DNA of 64,000 nucleotides from Hsuehochloa calcarea (taxonomy: Eukaryota > Streptophyta > Magnoliopsida > Poales > Poaceae). The notes beneath the pieces were generated by a model. The model made no database searches, had not been told where the DNA came from, and was given only the letters and a program-made list of their open reading frames with translations. Within the stretch, counting starts at the first letter, position 1, and each line of letters starts with the position of its first letter. Of the stretch, positions 54,540 to 64,000 are shown piece after piece. The stretch is taken from positions 27,685,385 through 27,749,384 of the forward strand of contig CM070594.1 of assembly GCA_036346395.1 (NCBI GenBank), in the 5' to 3' direction. The translations under genes and the position numbers were made by a program.

Positions 54540-57500
54540 TGTCGGACCCCGGATTTCTCATACCGGATTCCTCTGTGAAACCACTGTGTTATTCCCTGGA
54601 TCAGTAGATAGCACTTCACAGGCACATTGCTGAATCAAACCATACATGGTGTAAAATCATTTCATTCATTAATTTGCACATCAGAGTTTACATAGACCGC
54701 TTTGGGTCAATTTTTACAATAAGAGCCGAACAGGCCAAAAGAATACATTACAAAAGATAGCGGAAGCGACAACGAAAGCAAGGGGTGAGGGCACATCTTA
54801 CCACATGCAAGTGACTGGGGAACCCGTGTACGCCCGATATTATCCAAAAACTTCGGACAATATAGAAGGTACACAAGAACCGAAGGAGTCAGCTAGACTG
54901 GGGTGAGACTAGAGCAGCTAAGGACTAAACTACGCATCAACGATTCCTGGGTCTTCAGACTTCTAGATCCTCGTTGTAGTTGACAGCTCCAGGGTTCTTG
55001 TTTCTGACGGTTTGGGGAAAGAGCGAGGGTGAGCACAACTACCGTGCTCGCGAGTCAACACAACAGATGCAATAATATACATGCACGGTGTAACAAGGAT
55101 GGCTCGGGTTCTTTTATTTGCATCAAGCAACATTTATAAATACAGATATTAGAAAATCATATCACTTAGTATTTTAACCAAATTGTATTTTTAAGGAGAT
55201 TACTTGTGCAATAATTAATAAAAGCAGAGGCTACCTCCACATTCATACTTATATTTGATGGTGGTCATACCCACCTATTACCAACGCTGGGTAAGAATAC
55301 CCAGGAAAAATCCAAAGCACGGGCTAGGTGAGCCCCGCACATTTTTCATCCGAACCACAAAAGTTTTTGAAATAGAACTAACTCTCGTAAGCTCCGCATG
55401 CCCGCCAGTGACCGTGGGCACGGCTGTTTGAACAGTTTTTATTCTCTGCGGAGATTGTACATCTTTACCCACAAGAGATAATCAACTTGATATGTACACA
55501 CATTTTCGTAGACATGTGAATCAAGGGGAGATTACCACAAGGTCTTTACAAGGCATCCCTCGGTATTTGCTACACCCGCTAATGTTTCACCTGAGTAGGG
55601 TTTCGTTTCCGTGGGACCCGACAACCACTTACCCAGACCCCCTCTTGCGCTGTACGACTTACGCCTAGGTTCCGCAAGTCGCATACCCCAACCCGTAGCC
55701 TCGTAGGCTCACGGTGAAGGGTGTCCCTCCAATGGTGCAGCTCGTACCGGTGGATACCAATTAGTTAGCCAGGTCGACACCATTATAGACTTGTGGTTGT
55801 ACTGTTTTACAATTGGAGGACATTACAGGATTAAGTCTTTAAGATTATCTGGGCGGCTCTTACCACATACCCACCACAAAATATCCTGGGCTATATTAGC
55901 ACCCAACCATACACCCTCCAGCTTACCATCTGCCCAGATGGGTATTAGCAAGTTTTTAGAGTTTTGGAGGAGTATAAAATAAATTATCACAACCAATTCA
56001 GTCATTCTCCCCAATGACTGCCCAAAACAATTGTTATGATTTAAAGGATGATGATTTGGGATAGGTAATACCTCGGTACTTAAACAAGTCTAGCATGGCG
56101 TTTAAGTACGACCTATAACTAGTAGGTTACCAGATATTTACTAGGGTGACAAGGGTATTGGGAGTTCAATTTTCAAGGAAATGGTATAATAATTATTTAA
56201 TCATCAAATAGGCATTTAACTAGCTTAGAGTGTTTGACATACATTTGCATGGAAATTGAAGTATGCAATTTGATATTTTAAAAGAATATAATTTGCGTAT
56301 AATGTAGGATCAATATGATCAAAGTGTTGACTCGCCTTGGCTATTTTACCATGGCCTTGATCTTACTCAAAGCTTGATTAGACAGAGGTTCGAAGTCTTG
56401 GTCGACGTCTTTGCTTGAATCTTGGATCTGCTTGAGCCGTCGATTCTTCTGGACTTCGATTTCTAATTACGCAATAACGATTGAAAAATCAAATAAATCC
56501 AAAGAACTCCAAAAGACCAATAAAATACAAGGGCCTCGAAAAGATTGCGGAGGACTTGCTTGAGAGAAGGGTTTGAGCGACACTGGAAGGTTTGACAGAG
56601 TCAAACGCCCAGTTGAGCGAAAGGAGGAATGGTAGAGAAATTTTGCCGGGAGGGAGGATACAAAGGAGGGTAAGGTCGAAGGAGTTTTTGCCAGAATAAT
56701 CTACTGCGGATTTGGAGGACTGCAAGACTATACCACTACAGGCGATAAAGCAACTTAACTACCGGTTCTAAATCAATTGTAGAATACCAGATCGACACAC
56801 AATCCAATGGCAATTCAATACCAAACTCAGCTGCCAGATAATACTCAACGATTCAATTGCTAGTTACTCAACCTACTACTACAACCTACTACCAAAATAA
56901 GGTACAGATTCTACTACCAACTATACAATTGTAAGATTACCAATCATTGCCAAATCATACGGATTGATAAAGCAATCAAATCAATACTTCCAGCTTTCGC
57001 CAAATACCATTACTTCCAACAATCATTGACCTACTGACGAAACACTAACCAACAGCTAACAATTGATTAACAAATCCAATAGACAATACTGCTACTGAAG
57101 ATTAAAGCTATCCCTAATAATCAGGATCACAATCAACAATTCAATTTACTGCCAAAACACTTATACTGATGATCAGTAATCATAGGCAATTAATCAATAA
57201 TCAATTTACTACTATCAAAACATCCTACTATCCTATTGCAACATTCTCAATTGTCAAATCGATTGCAACCTTATGCTACCGCTATAAGTTGGAGAAATAA
57301 CTACGAATCAAATACTGATAATTGAAATGGATGAATAACAATTGATCGCAAGTTCTACAGCACAAAAACTCAATTGACAGAAATTCCAAATGCTAGCACT
57401 CAATCTACTGCCACATCAATCATACAACTTTCAATTCTAGACCAAACAAATTATTGACTTAAAGAACCAATTCACAATTGCAAGATTACTAAACAGGGTT

Positions 57501-59255
57501 TCAAATGATAGGTTTTCAAAATGACAGCACCCAGAGGGTTCAACACATACATGATCTCTTTAATCGTCAGATCACGCCAATCACTATTATTACCACTGCT
57601 ATTGATCACTCAAGACTCACTAAACCATAGTCATCAATCAAAATCTGGAGAAGCAACACAGATTGAGTCTCTGCTATCAAAATTGATACTCAAATCACTG
57701 ATTTGAGGAAGAATTTAAACTAACAATCAATAACTTCAGCTCACACAAGCAATAGTTCAAAATACTGCTAATAACAATGATACTGGAGCGGCAATAATTA
57801 CAGACAAAATCAATGCTCAAACAGTATGAAGAACAAGAATTCTTTACTCATTGCTAACAATATTGTCGCCGATGATCTTGAACCACAATACAACAATCAA
57901 TTGCCACGACAACTATCGATCAATAACTGGTACTGGTGAGGCCAACAATCACATGCACTGCTGCTGAGGGAAGGCTTGGCCACAGTGAGAGCAATCGGCA
58001 GGAGGAGCAGGGGAGGAGGGGCTTTGGGTGAGGGTCGGTCTAACCGGCGGGAAGGGCCGCTTGGGGCGGCTGGGCGGCAAGGGAGCTGGGTCACAAAGGA
58101 GACAGGGAGGCGCTTGGGTGGCTGTTGAGCGATGGCCAAAGGGATGTTGGGGGCATCAAAATGGAATGCTGGAGGGGAGGGGGTGCTCACCGGGTGTTTG
58201 GTGGAGATGGAGGGGCACTGGTGGAGGCTGTCGACTGAAGCCGAGGTGGCGCTGGAGAAGGCGCAGCGGTAGCGGTCCCCGGGAGGCGTCTTTGCACCGG
58301 TGTTGGGGTGGCACTGGGACGTCGCCGAGGAGCTCCAGGAGCCAGCGGCTGGGCCGAGGTGGCGATGGGGCGGTCGGCGGCGCAAGGGCCTTTGGCCGAA
58401 GGAGAAGGAAGGATCGGGGGCTTTGGAACACTTACCTGGGGAGAGGGAGGAGCAAGGCGGGTAGGAGGTGGAGGGCACTGGGCCATTTATAGCCCGAGAA
58501 GGAGGGGAGCTGGTGGAGATGGCGTCGGTGGAGGCATGGGCGACGGCGCTGGTAGGGGTGATGACGTCGGTAGAGACAAGCGCAGGGGATGGGGGCGCTC
58601 GGTTGGGGCCCAGTGAAGGTGACGTGCGGTGGGGGCGGCGCTTAAGTGGGCGGGCCGAGAGAAGGCGAGGTCGGGCCGAGCCGAGGAGGAAGGAATCGAC
58701 GGCGGCGCGCATGCGAAGGAGGCGGCGGGCGGGAGAGAGTGGAGCAGGGGAGACGAAGGCGACGGTGTGAGAGGTGGGGAGGCGAGGCAACGTGCTTGGG
58801 GCGAGGAAGAGGCGGATGGGGAAGACGAGTCGGCCGAAGCGGAAGAGATAAGGGAGAGAGAGAAAAGTCGGGCGAGCGGGCCATGGGCCAGGAAAGCTGA
58901 GGTGGGCCGGGGCGTTGTCGGGCCGAGAGGGAAAAAGAAAATGGGGAAAAGGTGGTAGGAAATGGATTCACCGGGAGAGAGGGGAAAGAAAAAAAAAGGG
59001 AGGGGAGAAAAATGAGTGGGCCGAATTTAAAAGGGTGGCCCAAAAATAAGGGACAAGATTTTGAGAGGGTTCCAAAATCTGAAAAAGATGAATTCAATTT
59101 GAATTTTGAATTTGGAATTTGAGGATAGGTTTGAAACACAAACCCGAGCTTAAAGAGGGCTCGAAATTTTGGATTTTAAGCGATGAAACGAGAAACAAAC
59201 GAAAACCGAAAACAAACCGGAGGCACTATTTATCGTCCGAAAACGGGATGTTACA
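54540..59255 (-). repeat. 4.7-kb solo LTR, gypsy type, target duplication GTTTG
   Basis: It runs TGTCGGACCCC to GGGATGTTACA, with GTTTG at 54535-54539 and 59256-59260. On the minus strand it opens TGTAACATCCCG, has an AT-rich strip, a GC-rich island (about 57900-59000) with a TATA box GCTATAAATGG (about 58484-58494), then a long C-poor strip (about 57890-56750) and a hairpin block (about 55490-55420) that matches gypsy C's LTR. No internal coding region or second LTR is present, so recombination between two LTRs left this one. Confidence 0.88.
58484..58494 (-). promoter_or_regulatory. TATA box of the solo LTR
   Basis: The minus strand reads GGGCTATAAATGGCCC, placed inside the GC-rich island as in gypsy C. 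Confidence 0.6.
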
Positions 59256-59267
59256 GTTTGCGGGCAA

Positions 59268-59542
59268 GGGAAAACATTCTCGGTTTCAAAATTTCACCGG
59301 AGGGGACCGGTAAGGGCGGTTACCAGCGAAAACCAGAAATTTTGGCCGAAATTTTCAAAAAAAATTTATGAAATTTTCGAATTTTAAATTTAAAAACCAA
59401 ATTCGAACATAATTCATGCAAATTCGAATTTTTTTTGGACAAATTTTATCAAAACCAAAATTTCGCCTCCGGTCTTGATTTCTACCGACTACCGCCGGTA
59501 ACACCGGTAACCAGCGAAATTTCGCCGATAACATTTTCCCTA
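59268..59542. mobile_element. MULE-type MITE, 9-bp target duplication TTGCGGCAA
   Basis: The ends are imperfect inverted repeats: GGGAAAACATTCTCGG on the left and, inverted from the right, TAGGGAAAATGTTATCGG, both running into AAATTTC.C.GG. The flanks are TTGCGGGCAA (59258-59267, one extra G) and TTGCGGCAA (59543-59551). The interior is AT-rich and non-coding. Confidence 0.75.
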
Positions 59543-61165
59543 TTGCGGCAAGGGGACCCCTCTCCCCTATGTTGTTTGTTATAGCAATGGATGTGTTGAA
59601 CAACCTACTCTATGAGGCTGAGAACTGCAACCTCCTCCAGCCAATCGAAGGGTGGCGTGGAATACCGCACCGTCTCTCTCTGTACTCGGACTACGTGGTT
59701 GTCTTCCTCACATGATCGGCTCCCCCAGACCTACAAATAATCAAGGAAATATTGCACATCTTCGGAGAGGCCTCAGGATTGCACAAAAACCTCTGCAAAA
59801 GCTCCATCAACCCTATAAGATGCAATGAGTAGCAGCTCCAACTTATCGCCTCTGAAGTCTGAATTGCATTGCTCGGTTAGCGACTTTCCATGCAAATACC
59901 TGGGACTGCTCTCCTCCATCGGGAAACCGACGAAAGTGGACTTCTAGCCAGTCCTCGACAACGTCGCTGTTCGACTGGCAACCTGGCAAGCCACCATGCT
60001 ATCGCATGGAGGTCGTCTGGTTGCTGTCAAGTTCTTCCTCACGACAACCCCCATCTATGCCTACATGGCTTTGGACCCCCCGCCTGGGGCTGGGTTATCA
60101 AAACAATCGGCAAGCGCCGACGAGCTTTCCTTTGTGAAGGAGCCAACAATGTCGCAGGGGCCACTGTCTGGTCGCATGGCCATCGATATGCAGGCCATCA
60201 GAGCTCGGAGGTCTAGGGGTTCACAACCTACACATCCTCGGAAACGCACTCCGCATCCGGTGGCTTTGGCTGCAACGGGCTTGTCCAACAAAAATATATC
60301 TGTGGCAGGGGCTACCACTTCCGGCGAGCTGCACTGAAAAGGCTTTGTTCCAAGCCAAGCGTCGCTTAGGGTCCTGGTAGGTAACGGGTAGCGCACCTTG
60401 TTTTGGACAAATGGGTGGCTACATGGCGCCAGCATCCCATCCTTAGCATGTTCCCATCCAATGCAAGAGCTGGCTAAGATCGAAAATAAGAGAACAGTGC
60501 CCGAAGCAATGGTTAACAACTTCTGGAAATCTTGCGCGCCACTGAAATGCAAATTCTTCATGTGGCTGGCCATCCATCGACACTGCTAGACAGCAGACCA
60601 GCTACAACGTTAGGGTTCGCAAAACCAAGGTTATTGCGCCTTCTGCCACTCTCGCAAGAAACTATTGATCATCTCCTAGTTGGCTGCACAGCGACATCAC
60701 AAATTCGATCGCATTTCCTCTTAGGTTTAGGGCTTCAGTGTTGCCTCCCAGTTGGGCAACCCACCCTTGAAGATTACTGGACGTCAACCCGCACGCCCGT
60801 CTCAGGTAAGCAAAGAAGGGCACTCGACGCGTGCATCGCGCTAGTCTCTTAGATGATTTGGAAGGACTGGAACAACAGTCTTCAATCATGAGGTCATGGC
60901 GTTCCACCATCTCCTTCAAACCATTCGCAATAAACTCAACCAATGGCGTTTGGCAGGAGCCAACTGCTTTGAGGTGCTTCTTAGGTCCTCAGGCAGGTTT
61001 CTAGGTCGGGTCTTAGGCCATCTAGTCGATCAAGTGTAATCTTCCCCACTAACACTCTAGCGTTGCAGCCCTAGGTCAACATCGCTTGTATCGAAATTAT
61101 TGTATCGCTTGTATCGAAATTATTGTTCTTCGGTTCTTAATAGAATGACGTGCAATCCTTTTAGG
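59543..61165 (+). pseudogene. LINE, second RT part, zinc-binding region and 3' end
   Basis: The RT resumes as RQGTPLSP-like text at about 59546 (GKGTPLSPMLFVIAMDVLNN, LLQPIEGWRGIPHRLSLYSD). The catalytic Y-A-D-D is Y-S-D-Y here. Further blocks are IFGEASGLHKNLCKSSI, PCKYLG-like, and the zinc-binding region CAPLKCKFFMWLAIHRHC (about 60535). A 23-base unit is duplicated at 61081-61126, and the element ends near 61160 after TTCTTAATAGAATGACGTGC. Many stops and shifts. Confidence 0.82.
61081..61126 (+). repeat. 23-bp tandem duplication in LINE 3' UTR
   Basis: ATCGCTTGTATCGAAATTAT plus TGT occurs twice in direct succession without any difference. Confidence 0.95.
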
Positions 61166-61707
61166 CTAACTGCATTTGCAAACACATACAACTTGGCAGT
61201 GGAGGAAACCTAAGTATCCATGCAAAAGATTGTCTACCAAATGCATGAGCACAAATATCACAACACAAAATGAATGAACCTATATTGCAACCATCAGGTC
61301 CTTACAGCTTCGTCAGGTCCACAGCACAAATGGCAAGAAATACTAGGCACTTGAATAAGTAGAATTACAGTAGAGCATTTGGGATTTGAGATTATCATGA
61401 AGCTCATAACAAATAACGAGAAGGATATAGAGTCTAATTGCTCATTTGTTCTTTTGCTGCAGACAACACTTCCAAAGAGATTGATGACCGGATCACAGGC
61501 ATCACATACCAAAAAACCAATGCAATATGCCTCCCCACAAAATGAAGAGTACCGAGGCCTCTGCATTAGAAAAGACTACACGGTTTGGTTCGCACTGCAG
61601 CTGCGTGGCGTATGAACAAACTAGAGCATACAATCAGATCACTACTTAACTTAATGGAAAGTAATTTAGTTTTACTATCTTTAGAACAGTCAACTTCGAT
61701 GTCTGCG
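61166..61707. other. Region downstream of the DUF3444 gene
   Basis: AT-rich, no coding domain. Its proximal part probably holds the 3' untranslated region and polyadenylation site of the gene on the minus strand. Confidence 0.4.
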
Positions 61708-64000
61708 AGTCAGTGGATGTTCCGGAACAGGAAAGAATCTGGAACAGAAGCTGGATCCAGCTCATAGAAGCCAGAGAGTTTGCCACCTTTTTCTTTTGTC
61801 AGACGGAAAGAAGGTATACGGTGAGAAAACCTTAAATTCTCTTTTGTAGGTATATCCAGAATACCCCTTTCATTGTCAGGCCTGAACACAACTCTGTAAC
61901 CATCTACTTGAGTCAGAAATAAGACTTTTGTGCTAGCTTCAGTGTGCTCAGTAATCTCACCAATGGCATATTCAAAGGCATCCTTGCTGGAAGGAACCCA
62001 GCCAGGTGCCCAGTTATTGTAGATGGCCCAAATTTCCCCTACTCGTGGGTGAATTTCAAAGTATCGTTTCCAACCAACCTGGCAAGTTTCCACTAAATGA
62101 GAGAATGCATTATTAGTGTCATACTTGATCCTCCAGTTACGGATTTTAAATGTCCCACAGCTCACAGGTACATCCTGCTCTAACCACATCTTCTCATGCT
62201 CCAGCTGAGGGCAAACTTGAGCCAAGTCAAATGCACTCTGAACGGTTCCACATCAACCTTGGTCACCCAACCATAGTACTTGGGGAATTTATCAAGGTCA
62301 CTGTAAAGAGCCCATATCTGGCCACGTTCGAATTTATTATGCGATCGGCCTTCTTCAAAGTTAAAAAATTCTGAGTCTGGATATGTAAAAGTACTGGTGG
62401 ACGAGCAAAATTGCCGAGGGGAATAACCAGATTCACACGCCCTATGGGCACTCTGTTGCTGAGTTGGAGTTCGTTCAAGGGAACGATCTTTCTGTTTTCC
62501 TCCAGGACCCGGTGTACTAATACCAGTGCTATTAACGAACCCACTGCTCACTATCTTGTCGATAGGTGTGTAAGAATCAAGAGTAACTGATGGAAATGCT
62601 ACATCCTGGTCACTAGGAAGTGATGCGGTATCCAGTTCAAGAAATCCACCTGCAACACCTACCTTCTCATTTCCCTTTGTTCTAAAAAAAGGGATACTGT
62701 GTGAAAATCGAAGTAGTTCATTCGATGGTATAACAAATGATGATTTCTCCTTTACTTTTGCAAACAGACTCACATAACCTTTAATCTTGACCAAGGGGGC
62801 AACAGCAACACCGGCTTCCATTGTGAAATCTGACAGGACCTCCACAACTTCATACTCATAGGTTCTATGGTTATCTGCATCTGAGCTCCATTGCATACTC
62901 CAAGCCTTATAAAGAGCCCATACCTCACCCTTCCTGGGATATATTTCATCTGAGCTCCTTTTCTGCCTTTCACCCATGAAACAATGTGAGAGAACATGAG
63001 GGCATCTCGTGACACCTCTGTTTTTCCTAAGAAAAAATTCCCACAAACCACAGGAAGTTCTTCATCAGTCCATTTGTCCTCTTCCTCATTCAATGCATCA
63101 TGCTCCAGCCATGTGAACTGAACTCTGAAGTTGGTAGCATCTAAACGTCTTATTCGACCATAATATCGTGGCATGCCATCGCGGTCATCATAAAGTGCCC
63201 AGATCTGATCAACTGCAAACAGACTGACATTCCTGCACCTATCAAAGTCAAAAAATTCTGGGTCAGGGTAGGAAAAGTTCCCAGAATTGGAAGGCTTCTT
63301 CTCGGCAGCTGTATCGCGGGTAACTTCTTTCTTGTTGTTTTCCTGATTGCCTCCGTCGGTAGCACTTCCTTTCTCTTGGTGGTGTGCTTTGCTAGAGACA
63401 TTAGGTTCACCAGTTTGTCCGCCAGCACAAGCAACATTATCATCAAACATTTGCTTATAACTCGAGTTAGCATTTGACAGCCAATCTTTAATTGTTCGCC
63501 TCTTTTTCCTAGGGGAATTCAGGATGTTGTTGGCATCAGTGTTTACCTTTCTCCTAGTTGATCTCCGTGGACTAGGGATCCCTGTGGCACCTGGCTCTGC
63601 TGATGTAGCTACCCTACTACCTGGGTTTTGCCTACCAGCAGCATCTGGATGAGCAGGGTTAGATGTCATCCTTCCACCTGCCTTATCATCTGTATTAGGT
63701 GCAGAAGATTTAGACAGATTCTGTGTTGAAAATTCAACTCCCCCTTTTCCACTTGTCTCTGCGTGGTTAACTGTACCCTCACCATCCGCACTGGCACTCC
63801 TCTTCACTCGTTCAACATGTTGTGCTCCTTTCACCCATGGCTTCGCATCTCTGTTCCCCCCAGAAGAAAAGAACTTCATGGAACAGTCTTGTTGACTAGG
63901 AACACCACTCCGTTGCCCAGCACCGCTGGCTGCATTTGGTGAGAATACAGAAGGCACATCCTGTTCATTTAGCTTAGATGCAACAAACTCTTTACTGCAG
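61708..64000 (-). pseudogene. DUF3444 protein (DnaJ-associated family), C-terminal part with two frameshifts
   Basis: The coding sequence is open to the right edge, so the N-terminus (a J domain in most family members) lies outside. The visible part starts with a low-complexity Ser/Gly/Asn-rich linker and a basic motif SPRKKRRTIKDWL that looks like a nuclear localisation signal. The first DUF3444 domain is YPDPEFFDFDRCR, DQIWALYDDRDGMPRYYGRI, WTDEELPVVCGNFFLG (about 63280-63030) and IYPRKGEVWALYKAW (from 62945). The second is YPDSEFFNFEEGR, GQIWALYSDLDKFPKYYGWV (from about 62390), then VPVSCGTFKIRNW and IHPRVGEIWAIYNNW, ending with stop at 61708-61710. One base is missing in a T4 run (A4 on the coding strand) near 62959-62962 and another near 62212-62222. 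The rest is well preserved, so these may be assembly errors rather than true decay. The molecular role of DUF3444 is not known. Confidence 0.85.

Noticed and set aside
57897..58790. A 297-codon Pro/Ser/Arg-rich minus-strand frame
   Set aside because: It sits inside the GC-rich promoter island of the solo LTR, straddles the TATA box, has overlapping frames on both strands and no recognisable domain.

Overview
The window is nuclear DNA of a grass, most likely Oryza or a close relative. The evidence is an intronless plant organelle-type PPR gene, a plant DUF3444 gene, and a dense fill of plant Ty1/copia, Ty3/gypsy, CACTA, LINE and MITE sequence. Only two ordinary host genes are visible: a PPR protein gene (14568-16778, minus strand, intact) and the 3' part of a DUF3444 gene (61708-64000, minus strand, running off the right edge and carrying two apparent frameshifts). 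A decayed start fragment of a nucleostemin-like GTPase gene lies near 23.3 kb. Almost everything else is mobile DNA or its debris. No rRNA, tRNA, CRISPR or prokaryotic-type operon was seen.

Layout. 1-4431: 5' LTR and decayed gag of a copia element on the minus strand, inserted into a gypsy element (4432-7802, minus). 7803-14560: a solo-LTR-like unit, a MITE made of tandem palindromes, fragments of two LTR elements in opposite orientation, another MITE and a TG microsatellite. 14568-16778: the PPR gene. 18889-21590: a complete but non-autonomous copia element with CCGTC target duplications. 21.6-26 kb: LTR debris, fold-backs, the nucleostemin fragment and a small TATA-led transcription-unit remnant.

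26.0-53.2 kb is a nested stack that can be read from target-site duplications and split motifs. A CACTA element (TNP2 transposase, right terminus at 53162) was hit by gypsy D (LTR 48097-49586). D's reverse transcriptase is cut by the LTR of gypsy A (27327-27534 plus 45150-45475). A's LTR is cut by copia B (27535-45144, duplication GAATC). B's leader is cut by gypsy C (29304-40777, duplication ATCTT, 3.07-kb LTRs). The left halves of A, D and the CACTA are missing.

53.5-61.2 kb: a LINE whose reverse transcriptase is split by a 4.7-kb solo LTR (duplication GTTTG) and by a MULE-type MITE (duplication TTGCGGCAA) at practically the same base.

The observations most worth following are structural. 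(1) A hairpin block in the transcribed part of two diverged gypsy LTRs keeps its stem through a paired base change. (2) Islands of short palindromes lie in the LTRs of both large copia elements and, in copia B, also in the gag-distal region. (3) The LTR pair of gypsy C differs mostly at C/G trinucleotides, which may be a base-calling artefact at methylated CHG sites. (4) A decayed extra reading frame sits between the primer-binding site and gag of gypsy C. I found no clearly new biochemical system; these are candidates, and most reading frames quoted are broken.
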